The position numbers and the translations under genes were made by a program. A DNA stretch of 31,864 bases from JAFGXW01 sp964634385 (GTDB lineage: Bacteria > Bacillota_I > Bacilli_A > Izemoplasmatales > Izemoplasmataceae), in NCBI GenBank assembly GCA_964634385.1, contig CAZWIZ010000015.1:1-31864 (forward strand), given 5' to 3'. The notes beneath the pieces are model-generated. The model was not told where the DNA came from. It was given only the letters and a program-made list of their open reading frames with translations, and ran no database searches. Shown here piece after piece: positions 1 to 7,262 of the stretch (the first letter of the stretch is position 1; each line of letters starts with the position of its first letter).

Positions 1-39
1 TATCGTAATCTAATCAAAAAATTAGGACTAAGAAGATAA
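1..39 (+). CDS. rpsO: Ribosomal protein S15, C-terminal end only (5' end outside window)
   Basis: Frame 1 reads YRNLIKKLGLRR and then TAA. This matches the strongly conserved end of bacterial ribosomal protein S15, which in Bacillus finishes with a very similar ...LIAKLGLRR. S15 binds 16S rRNA in the 30S subunit. A hairpin terminator follows at once, and pnp lies 1.3 kb downstream, which recalls the common rpsO-pnp gene order; here an AI-2E-type gene sits between them. Only 12 codons are visible, so the call rests on this C-terminal motif plus context. Confidence 0.85.
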   Translation, partial: YRNLIKKLGLRR

Positions 40-40
40 T

Positions 41-66
41 AAAGGCGCTTATTGCGCTTTTTTATT
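41..66 (+). terminator. Rho-independent terminator after rpsO
   Basis: AAAGGCGC, a TTATT loop, then GCGCTTTTTT: four GC-type pairs extended by G-T and A-T pairs and followed by a T run. It starts two bases after the rpsO stop. Confidence 0.85.
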
Positions 67-81
67 TTTTAAAAACTATGT

Positions 82-104
82 TATAATAAAAGATATGAGG
101 TGAA
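82..104 (+). promoter_or_regulatory. -10 element and Shine-Dalgarno for the AI-2E-type gene
   Basis: A perfect TATAAT lies at 82-87, just downstream of the rpsO terminator, and the ribosome binding site GAGGTGAA is at 97-104, three bases before the ATG at 108. The -35 region is a T run with no clear consensus. The leader would be only about 10-15 nt. Confidence 0.45.
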
Positions 105-107
105 GTA

Positions 108-1205
108 ATGAAAAAAACTGAAAAAAGAATAGCGTTATTACAAAAATTAGGAATTATAGCTTTAATATTAATTTCTATGAATTATTTAAATGAGTTATTT
201 GCTCCGCAAATTAGGATATTATTTGATGCGATCAATTCCATAATTTTTCCATTAGGTGTTGCACTCTTCATTAGCTATCTTATAGCACCTATCGTTAAGT
301 TTGTTGATAAACAAGTTAAAAAGAGATGGATTAGTGTTATTATTGTATTTATGATTATTATAGTAATTATTATTATTTTCGTAGTTTTAATAGGTAATAT
401 GATTTATGGTCAAGGTGTTATTTTCTTTTCAAGAGATTGGGGTAACATTTTAGAGTATCTTCAAAATTTCACTGAAAATAATACTAGATTTTCAGAAATA
501 TATGCTTCAATTAGCAATTACGTTAATCTTGATACTGTTTCACCTATTATCATTAATGTTATGAGCGTTTTTAAAAGTGTCACGAATGTTTTAATTAGTA
601 TTGTTTTAATTCCAGTATTTTTATTCTTTATTTTAAATGATAAAGAAAAAATATTTGAAGGTATATTAGTAGCAGTTCCAAAAAAACATAAAAAACATTT
701 TAGAGAATTAGGCATTAGATCTAATGAAGTGATTGAAAAATACTTTAATGGACGTTTTATGTCAATGCTTATAATGAGCATCTTTTTCACAATAATGTTT
801 TTCATTCTTGGATTACGTGAAAGAAGTATCTTTTTCGGTTTCACCTTAGGATTTTTAGATATCATTCCATATATTGGTGGATTTATTGGAATGTTAATTC
901 CGTTATTATATTCATTAACTGTCCCAGGGACTTTGCTTTTTGGAGAATGGACATGGCTTGTCATTATTGGCGTTAATATAGTAGGACAGGGATTACAAGG
1001 CGGTATTATTCAGCCATGGATTATGGGAAGAGAAGTAAGTCTTCATCCATTACTTGTTCTATCAAGTTTCATTTTCTTTGGAGCATTATTTGGAGTTACC
1101 GGAATTATTTTAGCTATTCCTATTACTGGTATTATTAAAGTAACATTTGAATACTTTTACGAGGTTAATAATCCTCCAGAAATAAAAGCAAAACCGATAA
1201 AATAA
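108..1205 (+). CDS. AI-2E family (PerM/YdiK-type) membrane protein
   Basis: The 365-aa polytopic membrane protein has the AI-2E/PerM layout: two N-terminal hydrophobic helices (about residues 15-60), another helix near 75-97, a soluble middle section (about 105-205, ending in a Lys-rich AVPKKHKKHFREL motif typical of the family), then a run of C-terminal helices. The C-terminal GFLDIIPYIGGFIGMLIPLL and the GGIIQPWIMGREVSLHPL segment are the most diagnostic parts; the latter closely follows the family's conserved P-x2-G-x5-HP region. Members have been linked to autoinducer-2 export, Na+/H+ antiport or general permease roles, so the substrate cannot be read from sequence. It has its own -10 and a terminator on both sides, so it is probably monocistronic. 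Its place between rpsO and pnp is somewhat unusual. Confidence 0.85.
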   Translation: MKKTEKRIALLQKLGIIALILISMNYLNELFAPQIRILFDAINSIIFPLGVALFISYLIAPIVKFVDKQVKKRWISVIIVFMIIIVIIIIFVVLIGNMIYGQGVIFFSRDWGNILEYLQNFTENNTRFSEIYASISNYVNLDTVSPIIINVMSVFKSVTNVLISIVLIPVFLFFILNDKEKIFEGILVAVPKKHKKHFRELGIRSNEVIEKYFNGRFMSMLIMSIFFTIMFFILGLRERSIFFGFTLGFLDIIPYIGGFIGMLIPLLYSLTVPGTLLFGEWTWLVIIGVNIVGQGLQGGIIQPWIMGREVSLHPLLVLSSFIFFGALFGVTGIILAIPITGIIKVTFEYFYEVNNPPEIKAKPIK

Positions 1206-1226
1206 AATATAATATTATTAAAAATT

Positions 1227-1252
1227 AAAAGCAAATTCGTTTGCTTTTTTTT
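1227..1252 (+). terminator. Rho-independent terminator after the AI-2E-type gene
   Basis: AAAAGCAAA, a TTCG tetraloop, TTTGC and then a run of eight T. The stem is AT-rich but is closed by a UUCG-type loop. Confidence 0.85.
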
Positions 1253-1316
1253 GATAATCAACAATAGTTATCAACTATAAGTACAATTTCTATCTTTTTT
1301 TTATTATTTATGGTAT

Positions 1317-1365
1317 TATAATAAATTGGATAAAATAAAATATAAGAAGAGAAAAGAAAAGAGGA
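1317..1365 (+). promoter_or_regulatory. Putative pnp promoter -10 and ribosome binding site
   Basis: TATAAT at 1317-1322 follows a T-rich stretch that could act as a poor -35. GAGGA at 1361-1365, in a purine-rich leader of about 45 nt, serves the ATG at 1375. Confidence 0.45.
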
Positions 1366-1374
1366 AAAAAGAAT

Positions 1375-3531
1375 ATGACTGATGTAAGAATATTCGAGAT
1401 GGATTTCGATGGAAGAAAACTAAAAGTAGAGATTGGTGAAGTAGCAAAACAAGCAGCAGGAGCTGCAATAATACGTTATGAAGATACTGCCTTATTAAGT
1501 GTAGTAGCTATATCCAAAAAACCAGTTCCAATGAATTTCTTTCCATTAATGTGTATTTATCAAGAAAAAATGTATGCTGGTGGGAAAATACCTGGCGGAT
1601 TTTTAAAAAGAGAAGGAAGACCAAGTGATAACGAAACATTAACTTCAAGATTAATTGATAGACCACTTAGACCTTTATTTCCTGAAGGTTTTAGAAATGA
1701 AGTTCAAGTAATTAATCAAGTAATGAGTGGTAATCAAGATAACACTCCAGAAATGACAGCGATGTTTGGAAGTAGTATCGTTTTAGGAATTAGTGAAATT
1801 CCTTTTAATGGTCCTATTGCTGGAGTAAATGTAGGTCGAATTGATGGTAAACTTATACTTAATCCTACAGTTGAACAACAACATTTATCAGATATTGAAT
1901 TAACTGTAGCTGGTACGGAATTCGCAGTTAATATGGTTGAGTCTAGTGCTAAAATAGTTAAAGAAGAAGATATGTTAGAAGCAATTAACTTTGGACATGA
2001 GTGGATTAAAAAACTTGTTAATTTCCAAAAAGAAATTATCCAAGAAGTAGGTAAAGAGAAAAAAGAATATGAGTATAAAGTAGTTAATTCAGATTTCTTT
2101 GCTGAAATAAAATCACAAGTTGAAAAAGATATAATAAAAGCTGTTCGAATTGAAGAAAAACAAGCAAGAGATGAAGGAATCGCAACTGTAACTGACGCTA
2201 TTATAGCTAAATACGAAGAAAATAATCCAAATATTGATAAAGATGATCTTAAAAAAATGATTTCTGATATTAATTCTGTTTGTCACGATCTTGTAAAAGA
2301 TGAATTAAGAAGATTAATTAGTATTGATAAAATCAGACCAGATGGTCGTAAATTAAATGAATTAAGACCGCTTGAATCAAAAATCGATTTGTTTGTAAGA
2401 ACACACGGAAGTGCAATGTTCACTAGAGGACAAACACAAGCATTAGCATTAACAACTTTGGGTTCTCTAAGAGAATATAAAATAATTGATGGAATTGCTG
2501 AAAGAGAAGAAAAGAAATTTATGTTACATTATAATTTCCCTCCATATAGTGTTGGAGAAACAGGAAGATATATGAGTGCAGGAAGAAGAGAAATTGGTCA
2601 TGGAATGCTTGGTGAACGTGCCTTAAAACAAGTAATGCCTAATGAAGAAGAATTTCCTTATACAGTAAGAGTTGTTTCTGAAATACTTGAAAGTAACGGT
2701 TCAAGTTCACAAGCAACTATCTGCGCAGGTAGTATGAGTTTAATGGCAGCTGGTGTTCCAATAAAAGCTCCTGTTGCTGGAATAGCTATGGGATTAATTA
2801 AAGAAGGCGACGAATATTCTATCTTAACTGATATTCAAGGAATGGAAGATCATAATGGAGATATGGATTTCAAAGTAGCTGGAACTAAAGATGGTATTAC
2901 AGCTCTTCAAATGGATATTAAAATTTCTGGAATTACATCACAAATAATGGCAGAAGCTTTAGAACAAGCAAAAATTGCAAGACTTGAAATATTAGATAAT
3001 ATGAATAATGTTATAAAAGAAGCAAGACCAGAAGTTTCTGATTTTGCTCCAAAAGTAAAATTAATGCAAATTGATCCAGATAAAATCAGAGACGTTATTG
3101 GTCCTGGTGGAAAACAAATCACTAAAATCATTGAACAATGTAATGATGTAAAAATTGATATTGAACAAGATGGTAGAGTTACTATAATGCATACTAATAC
3201 TGTTGATATAGCAAAAGCAATGAAAATTATTGAGCAAATTGTTAAAGTTGCTAAAGTTGGAGAAGTATATAGTGGTAAAGTAGTAAGAATTGAAAAATTT
3301 GGATGCTTTGTTGAATTATGGAAAGGTACTGATGGTTTATGTCATATTTCAAAATTAGCTCATGAAAGAGTTCATAAAACTGAAGATGTTGTTAAATTAG
3401 GAGATATTATCAATGTTAAAGTAATTGGAATTGATGATAAAGGTCGAGTTGATTTATCAAGAAAAGCAGTACTCCCAAGACCAAAAGCAACACCAAAACC
3501 TGTTCATTTAAAAGCTGCTGAAATGAAATAA
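1375..3531 (+). CDS. pnp: Polyribonucleotide nucleotidyltransferase (PNPase)
   Basis: This is a 3'-to-5' phosphorolytic exoribonuclease that degrades mRNA, releases nucleoside diphosphates, and works as a homotrimer. The 718 aa match the usual length (about 700). Order: first RNase PH domain (about 1-140; KIPGGFLKREGRPSDNE and the SRLIDRPLRPLFPEGF segment), helical linker (about 210-310), second RNase PH domain with the phosphate/catalytic region (IRPDGRKLNELRP, then GSLREYKIIDG and FPPYSVGETGR, about 315-540), KH domain with IRDVIGPGGKQITKII (about 565-620) and C-terminal S1 domain (about 630-705, ending GRVDLSRKA). The start is set by GAGGA nine bases upstream of the ATG. The BFD gene begins 20 bases after its stop and probably shares its transcript. 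Nothing in the catalytic core looks damaged. Confidence 0.97.
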   Translation: MTDVRIFEMDFDGRKLKVEIGEVAKQAAGAAIIRYEDTALLSVVAISKKPVPMNFFPLMCIYQEKMYAGGKIPGGFLKREGRPSDNETLTSRLIDRPLRPLFPEGFRNEVQVINQVMSGNQDNTPEMTAMFGSSIVLGISEIPFNGPIAGVNVGRIDGKLILNPTVEQQHLSDIELTVAGTEFAVNMVESSAKIVKEEDMLEAINFGHEWIKKLVNFQKEIIQEVGKEKKEYEYKVVNSDFFAEIKSQVEKDIIKAVRIEEKQARDEGIATVTDAIIAKYEENNPNIDKDDLKKMISDINSVCHDLVKDELRRLISIDKIRPDGRKLNELRPLESKIDLFVRTHGSAMFTRGQTQALALTTLGSLREYKIIDGIAEREEKKFMLHYNFPPYSVGETGRYMSAGRREIGHGMLGERALKQVMPNEEEFPYTVRVVSEILESNGSSSQATICAGSMSLMAAGVPIKAPVAGIAMGLIKEGDEYSILTDIQGMEDHNGDMDFKVAGTKDGITALQMDIKISGITSQIMAEALEQAKIARLEILDNMNNVIKEARPEVSDFAPKVKLMQIDPDKIRDVIGPGGKQITKIIEQCNDVKIDIEQDGRVTIMHTNTVDIAKAMKIIEQIVKVAKVGEVYSGKVVRIEKFGCFVELWKGTDGLCHISKLAHERVHKTEDVVKLGDIINVKVIGIDDKGRVDLSRKAVLPRPKATPKPVHLKAAEMK

Positions 3532-3551
3532 CTCCTTAGGAGGTTTTCAAT

Positions 3552-3734
3552 ATGAGAGATAGAAATGATATAATCTGTCATTGTCAAGAAGTGACTTATG
3601 AAACAATATTAGAAGCAATTAGAAATGGTGCAAACACAGTTGAAATAATTGGTGATATCACAGAAGCTGGTATTTCATGTGGTTCTTGTATTGAAGAATT
3701 AGAAGAAATATTAGAAGAAGAATTAAATAAATAA
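3552..3734 (+). CDS. Stand-alone BFD-type [2Fe-2S]-binding protein
   Basis: The 60-aa protein consists almost only of a BFD-like (Fer2_BFD) domain: C9-x-C11 and C43-x2-C46 are the four cluster ligands, with helical GANTVEIIGDITEAGISCG between them as in bacterioferritin-associated ferredoxin and in the BFD modules of NifU and nitrite reductase. Single-domain copies occur widely in Bacillota and Mollicutes, where the electron partner is often unknown. No bacterioferritin gene is in the window, so an iron-release role is not supported by context. A strong AGGAGG at 3538-3543 sits eight bases before the ATG. CTCC at 3532-3535 could pair with the GGAG of that site around a three-base loop. The gene is tightly packed between pnp and rnpB. 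Confidence 0.85.
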   Translation: MRDRNDIICHCQEVTYETILEAIRNGANTVEIIGDITEAGISCGSCIEELEEILEEELNK

Positions 3735-4074
3735 TTAATACCTGGGTAACCGAGCAGAAATGTTAGGAAAGTCCATGCTAGCACAAGCTGAGATGCTTGT
3801 AGTGATTGTGATAGAGGAAACAATAACTCTATGCACGTGAGTGACGGCTGAGAAAATATCTGTTAAATGGTATGAGTATCTTTAAAAGTGCCACAGAGAC
3901 GAGCTTTATAGGAAACTATAAAGGTGGAACGGGTAAACCCCGCAAGCTAGAAACCCAAACTATGGTAGGGGCACTTCAATTCGGTAAATGAACTGATGAG
4001 GAGACGTATTTATACGTAGATAAATGGTTACCGCCCTTTTTAAGGGTACAGAACATGGCTTATATGGTATTGAT
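3734..4074 (+). ncRNA. rnpB: RNase P RNA (M1 RNA), probably bacillary type B
   Basis: The catalytic RNA of ribonuclease P matures tRNA 5' ends. Conserved blocks appear in order: GGAAAGTCCATGCT (about 3766-3779), CGTGAGTGACGGCTGAGAAA (about 3836), AAGTGCCACAGAGACGA (about 3886), GGTGGAACGGGTAAACCCC (about 3923), AGAAACCCAAACTATGGTAG (about 3949) and ACAGAACATGGCTTA near the end. The GCTGAGATGC and GAGTATCTTTAAAAGTGCCA blocks resemble the Bacillus molecule, which suggests type B. Helix P1 is closed by ATTAATACC at 3734-3742 with GGTATTGAT at 4066-4074, which sets the ends. The 5' end touches the last base of the upstream stop codon, so the RNA is either processed from the pnp-BFD transcript or made from a promoter inside the BFD gene. 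This RNA fills the only gene-free stretch of this part of the window. Confidence 0.97.
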
Positions 4075-4078
4075 ATTT

Positions 4079-4108
4079 AAAAAAGACACATTTTATGTGT
4101 CTTTTTTC
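4079..4108. terminator. Bidirectional terminator between rnpB and the minus-strand membrane protein gene
   Basis: AAAAAAGACACAT, TTT, ATGTGTCTTTTTT: a seven-pair stem flanked by an A run and a T run, so it has a U tract when read on either strand. It can end rnpB on plus and the gene at 4134-4469 on minus. Confidence 0.9.
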
Positions 4109-4133
4109 TTGGAAATCTGTAATTTTTTAGTTT

Positions 4134-4469
4134 TTAACCTACAACATTATCATAATTAACAACGGATTCATCTTCATTCATTATTCTTTCAACATATCTT
4201 GAGTTATTAATTGCTAAAAATCGAACACTTTGTATAAATAAAACATATCCAATATAAATTGAAAAAATAATCATAAATACAATAGCAAAAAAAGATCCTA
4301 TAATCAAACTAGCTAAATATCCGAAACCAGCGCTTACGACAACCCAAAAGATTACTAATACTATTATAAAACGTTTCATATGGCCATAAACAAATTTTTC
4401 CCATTTGATTTTAAACATTGTATCATTTAGTTTATTTAGATAATTTTGAAAAAAGTAAAATATATTCAT
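4134..4469 (-). CDS. Small membrane protein of unknown function with two transmembrane helices
   Basis: The 111-aa protein has a basic amphipathic N-terminus (about 1-32), two hydrophobic helices (about 33-55 and 58-82, the first FIIVLVIFWVVVSAGFGYL) and an acidic polar tail (NEDESVVNYDNVVG). I do not recognise the family with confidence; the general plan (short polar start with F/W, two helices, then VRFL) is loosely like DUF4282 proteins, which is only a guess. The start is supported by AGGAGTG five bases upstream of the ATG and an extended -10 (TGATATAAT) on the minus strand at 4501-4493. It is divergent from yaaA across 60 bp and shares the bidirectional terminator with rnpB. Confidence 0.7.
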   Translation of the reverse strand: MNIFYFFQNYLNKLNDTMFKIKWEKFVYGHMKRFIIVLVIFWVVVSAGFGYLASLIIGSFFAIVFMIIFSIYIGYVLFIQSVRFLAINNSRYVERIMNEDESVVNYDNVVG

Positions 4470-4492
4470 TTGATCACTCCTACCTTGTATTT

Positions 4493-4524
4493 ATTATATC
4501 ATAATATATAATATAATCGAGGTG
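4493..4524. promoter_or_regulatory. Divergent promoter region between the membrane protein gene and yaaA
   Basis: On the minus strand TG-A-TATAAT (4501-4493) is an extended -10 for the 111-aa protein. On the plus strand CATAAT at 4500-4505 or TATAAT at 4507-4512 may serve yaaA, followed by GAGGTG at 4519-4524. The sequence is so AT-rich that the exact -10 on the plus strand is uncertain. Confidence 0.45.
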
Positions 4525-4529
4525 TTTTT

Positions 4530-5228
4530 ATGAAAATAATTATTTCGCCAAGTAAAACAATAACTATATCTAAATCAATTTATTTAAAAGATTCAAAAAT
4601 CGTTTTTCCAGAAAAACATCAAAAAATCCTTTCTTTATTACAAATAATAAGTAAAGAACAGCTAAAAAAAATAATGAAAATAAACAAAAAACTATTGGAT
4701 ACAACATATGATAATATTCAAAATTATAATATGTTACCCACATTACAAGCATTTGAGGGATTTAATGGCCTTGTTTTTAAAGGTCTTAAAAGAGAAGAAT
4801 ATCAATTTTTAGAATATAACTATATTAAATCAAATATTGTTATTTTAGATGCTTTTTATGGCATTTTATTGCCAGGAAATGTGATTAAACCGTACCGTCT
4901 TGATATGAAAATGAAAATCGGAGTAGATTTATACTCATTTTGGGATGTAAATAAATACTTTGAAAATGAAATGATTATCAATCTTGCATCTAAAGAGTTT
5001 AGTAAGATGATAACTAGTAAAAATATAATAAATATTTGTTTTTTAGAACATATCAATAATGCTTATGTGAATAAAGCAACATACTCTAAACAAGCACGGG
5101 GACAGTTTTTAAATTTTTTAATTTCAAATCAAATTATCGACTTAGAATTAATGAAGAAATTTAATAAATCTAATTACTTATATAATCAAGCATTATCTAA
5201 TGATTTAAACATTGTTTTTACAAGATGA
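4530..5228 (+). CDS. yaaA: YaaA family (DUF328/UPF0246) peroxide-stress protein
   Basis: The 232-aa protein starts with the family hallmark MKIIISPSKT and carries the other conserved blocks: LPTLQAFEGFNGLVFKGL (about 72-89), ILDAFYGILLPGNVIKPYRL (about 107-126, matching the usual L(S)G-x-YG-x-L-x-P...YRL) and KQARGQFLNFLI (about 188-199). In E. coli YaaA lowers intracellular free iron during hydrogen peroxide stress and the family has a DNA-binding fold; the role here is by homology only. It is slightly shorter than the about 250-aa norm. GAGGTG lies five bases before the ATG. The stop is TGA, evidence for the standard code. It appears to be transcribed alone, with no clear terminator before lepA. 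Confidence 0.9.
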   Translation: MKIIISPSKTITISKSIYLKDSKIVFPEKHQKILSLLQIISKEQLKKIMKINKKLLDTTYDNIQNYNMLPTLQAFEGFNGLVFKGLKREEYQFLEYNYIKSNIVILDAFYGILLPGNVIKPYRLDMKMKIGVDLYSFWDVNKYFENEMIINLASKEFSKMITSKNIINICFLEHINNAYVNKATYSKQARGQFLNFLISNQIIDLELMKKFNKSNYLYNQALSNDLNIVFTR

Positions 5229-5293
5229 ATTTAAGATATTTTCATTCCTAGTTTTCATTTTATTGTTTTCATTTTTATTGCATTAAGATTGAA

Positions 5294-5328
5294 TATAATG
5301 TAAAATAAATTAGCGTTAAAAAGGAGAT
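5294..5328 (+). promoter_or_regulatory. Putative lepA -10 and ribosome binding site
   Basis: TATAAT at 5294-5299 has no good -35 at normal spacing. AAGGAGA follows at about 5321-5327, seven bases before the ATG at 5335. The preceding 60 bases are T-rich with three TTTTCATT copies and no gene. Confidence 0.45.
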
Positions 5329-5334
5329 ATTAAT

Positions 5335-7167
5335 ATGAGTGAAAAAATCAATTATGATGCAGTTATAAAAAGACAAGAAAATATTCGTAATTTTTCAATT
5401 ATAGCACATATTGATCATGGAAAATCCACTTTAGCAGATCGTATTTTAGAAATGACTCACGCTATTTCTGATAGAGAGATGAAATCACAATTATTAGATT
5501 CAATGGATATAGAACGTGAACGTGGAATTACTATTAAACTAAACGCGGTAGAATTAAAATATACTGCATTAAATAAAAAAGAATATATTTTACACTTAAT
5601 AGATACACCAGGACATGTTGATTTCACATATGAAGTATCAAGAAGTTTAGCCGCGTGTGAAGGTGCTGTATTAGTTGTTGATGCAGCTCAAGGAATTGAG
5701 GCACAAACATTAGCTAATGTTTATTTAGCGCTAGATAATGATTTAGAAATATTACCAGTAATTAATAAAATTGATCTTCCAAGTGCGGAACCTGAAAAAG
5801 TTAAACAAGAGATTGAAGATGTCATTGGACTTGATGCTAGTGAAGCGGTATTTGCTAGTGCTAAAGAAGGAATAGGAATACAAGAAATTTTGGAACAAAT
5901 AGTTACTCATATTCCATCACCTGTTGGGAATCCAAAAGCAGCATTAAAAGCTCTTATATTTGATTCCTATTTTGATACTTATAGGGGTATTATTCCAAGT
6001 ATTAGAGTATTTGAAGGAGTAATTCGAAAGGGCGATAAAATACAAATGATGGCTACAAAAGCTATTTATGAAGTTATTGATGTTGGTGTATTTACTCCGA
6101 AAGAAGAAAAAAGAGATTATTTAGGGCCTGGTGATGTTGGATTTTTAACTGCCTCAATTAAAAATGTTGAAGATATAAGAGTAGGAGATACAGTTACATT
6201 AAATAATAGTCCTGCTAGTTCTCCATTAGCAGGTTATCGAACACTTAATCCGATGGTCTTTTGTGGTCTATTCCCAATTGATTCAGCTCAATATAATGAC
6301 TTAAGAGAAGCATTAGGCAAATTAAAACTTAATGATGCTAGTTTAGTATATGAACCAGAAACATCACAAGCGTTAGGATTTGGTTTTAGAACTGGGTTTT
6401 TAGGATTATTACATATGGAAATTATCCAAGAACGAATTGAAAGAGAATTTAATATTCCATTAATTGCGACTAGTCCTAGTGTTATTTACAAAATCTATTT
6501 AACTGATAGAACAATGATAAAAATAGATAATCCTAGTGATTTACCTCCGATTCAAAAAATAGAAAAGATAGAGGAACCACTTGTTGTAGCTACTATCTTA
6601 ACCCCTGAAGAATACGTAGGAAATATCATGGAATTATGTCAATATAAACGTGGAACATTTATTGATATGAAATATCTTGGGGAAACAAGAGTTCAATTAA
6701 CATATCATATGCCATTACTAGAAATTGTTTATGATTTTTTTGATAAATTAAAATCTTATTCTAAAGGATATGCATCATTTGATTATGAGTTTTATGGCTA
6801 TCAAGAAAGTAAACTTGTTAAAATGGATATTTTGTTAAATGGAGAAGTTGTTGATGCATTAAGTATTATTGTCTTTAACGATTTTGCTTATAGAAGAGGG
6901 AAAGCAATGACTGAGAAACTTAAAGAAATTATACCCAGACATATGTTCGAAGTTCCTGTCCAAGCTGCGATAAATTCTAAAATCATTGCACGAAGCACTA
7001 TTAAAGCAATGCGTAAAAATGTTCTTGCAAAATGTTATGGTGGAGATATTACTCGGAAGAAAAAATTACTAGAGAAACAGAAAAAAGGTAAAAAGAAAAT
7101 GAAAAGCATTGGAAGTGTTGAAATACCACAAGAGGCTTTTCTTACTGTTTTGAAATTAGATGATTAA
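5335..7167 (+). CDS. lepA: Elongation factor 4 (LepA GTPase)
   Basis: This ribosome-bound translational GTPase acts on stalled or misassembled ribosomes (back-translocation or late 30S biogenesis). At 610 aa it has the normal length. G motifs are intact: AHIDHGKST at 24-32, RERGITI at about 61-67, DTPGH at 90-94, NKID at 144-147 and SAKEG at about 174-178. EF-G-like domains II, III and V follow, then the LepA-specific C-terminal domain with AKCYGGDITRKKKLLEKQK (about 564-582) and the closing GSVEIPQEAFLTVLKLDD. AAGGAGA sets the start. The next gene is hemW, the same neighbour as in Bacillus, but a terminator separates them here. Confidence 0.98.
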   Translation: MSEKINYDAVIKRQENIRNFSIIAHIDHGKSTLADRILEMTHAISDREMKSQLLDSMDIERERGITIKLNAVELKYTALNKKEYILHLIDTPGHVDFTYEVSRSLAACEGAVLVVDAAQGIEAQTLANVYLALDNDLEILPVINKIDLPSAEPEKVKQEIEDVIGLDASEAVFASAKEGIGIQEILEQIVTHIPSPVGNPKAALKALIFDSYFDTYRGIIPSIRVFEGVIRKGDKIQMMATKAIYEVIDVGVFTPKEEKRDYLGPGDVGFLTASIKNVEDIRVGDTVTLNNSPASSPLAGYRTLNPMVFCGLFPIDSAQYNDLREALGKLKLNDASLVYEPETSQALGFGFRTGFLGLLHMEIIQERIEREFNIPLIATSPSVIYKIYLTDRTMIKIDNPSDLPPIQKIEKIEEPLVVATILTPEEYVGNIMELCQYKRGTFIDMKYLGETRVQLTYHMPLLEIVYDFFDKLKSYSKGYASFDYEFYGYQESKLVKMDILLNGEVVDALSIIVFNDFAYRRGKAMTEKLKEIIPRHMFEVPVQAAINSKIIARSTIKAMRKNVLAKCYGGDITRKKKLLEKQKKGKKKMKSIGSVEIPQEAFLTVLKLDD

Positions 7168-7168
7168 T

Positions 7169-7198
7169 AAAATAAGCTGAATTCATGGCTTATTTTTT
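7169..7198 (+). terminator. Rho-independent terminator after lepA
   Basis: AAAATAAGC, a ten-base loop containing GAATTC, then GCTTATTTTTTAT. It lies directly after the lepA stop. Confidence 0.8.
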
Positions 7199-7262
7199 AT
7201 TAAATCCTAAATATGATTTATTTTTAATTATTATGTGATAAAATTAGATTGAGGTGTAGATT

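Noticed and set aside
518..964. 148-codon minus-strand ORF inside the AI-2E-type gene
   Set aside because: It is fully antisense to a recognised gene, has no ribosome site and encodes no recognisable domain.
5239..5275. Three TTTTCATT copies before lepA as an operator array
   Set aside because: In T-rich intergenic sequence this short word repeats by chance, and the spacing is uneven (15 and 12 bases).
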